From Actinomycetota bacterium (GTDB lineage Bacteria; Actinomycetota; Actinomycetes; Nanopelagicales; Nanopelagicaceae): a DNA stretch of 32,122 nucleotides. Positions 32,113 to 32,122 of the stretch are shown in pieces. Location of the stretch: assembly GCA_009698815.1 (NCBI GenBank), contig WLPJ01000012.1, positions 1 to 32,122 on the forward strand, in the 5' to 3' direction. The notes under the pieces were generated by a model. That model was not told the origin of the DNA and ran no database searches. It saw nothing but the letters and a program-made list of their open reading frames with translations. The position numbers were made by a program, and so were the translations under genes. Each line of letters begins with the position of its first letter. Position 1 is the stretch's first letter.

Positions 32113-32122
32113 TGGTGAATGA

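Overview
The window looks like chromosomal DNA from a low-GC, streamlined freshwater actinobacterium of the acI / Candidatus Nanopelagicales type (Planktophila-like). This is inferred from gene content and order: ftsEX-smpB-ssrA, a fused Kgd-type 2-oxoglutarate enzyme, nickel superoxide dismutase with its protease, sigR-rsrA, an aroA-rsgA-hisN run, a whiB7-type regulator, and a base composition in the mid-40s % GC by eye. No prophage, insertion sequence, CRISPR array or integron is visible. Genes are tightly packed, with many 4-nt start/stop overlaps.

Layout. 1-161: tmRNA (ssrA), minus strand, cut by the window edge. 255-2921: minus-strand operon ftsE-ftsX-smpB-GNAT acetyltransferase leading into ssrA (cell division and ribosome rescue). 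3168-4271: release factor 2. 4310-6115: a large unfamiliar protein of eight 60-residue zinc-finger-like repeats plus a GIY-YIG-like nuclease domain. 6257-7397: small membrane protein and a short-chain dehydrogenase. 7567-11295: kgd. 11299-12097: divergent sodX/sodN. 12112-13555: hot-dog thioesterase, anti-sigma RsrA and SigR. 13604-14329: abasic-site protein YedK/HMCES. 14353-19720: aroA-rsgA-hisN-copA. 19739-19812: initiator tRNA. 19859-23724: UPF0182 membrane protein, Lon-like protease, small membrane protein. 23816-28945: DUF2342 protein, YgjP-type metallopeptidase, DUF5679 zinc ribbon, ThiF/TOMM-like protein, ABC1 kinase. 28942-31370: three minus-strand genes (membrane protein, VOC protein, secreted protein). 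31423-32122: whiB7 with its terminator and an attenuator-like leader.

How it fits together. Several blocks concern oxidative or translational stress: Ni-SOD with its maturation protease, the SigR/RsrA thiol switch, tmRNA/SmpB rescue, and WhiB7 behind a leader with an upstream ORF and an intrinsic terminator. The sigR-rsrA / SRAP / aroA-rsgA neighbourhood and the UPF0182 / Lon-like / DUF2342 / ThiF-like / ABC1 / whiB7 neighbourhood both match gene orders I recall from Mycobacterium tuberculosis, so most of this is conserved actinobacterial backbone. The clearest accessory gene is the repeat/GIY-YIG protein next to prfB.

The most rewarding items for a second look are: the eight-repeat GIY-YIG protein; a set of nested inverted repeats at 25202-25379 that looks like an undescribed structured RNA; the whiB7 leader, where the upstream ORF's stop codon lies in the base of the terminator stem; and a recurring TAnnnT box 6-7 nt before start codons, which implies widespread leaderless transcription and fixes several start sites.
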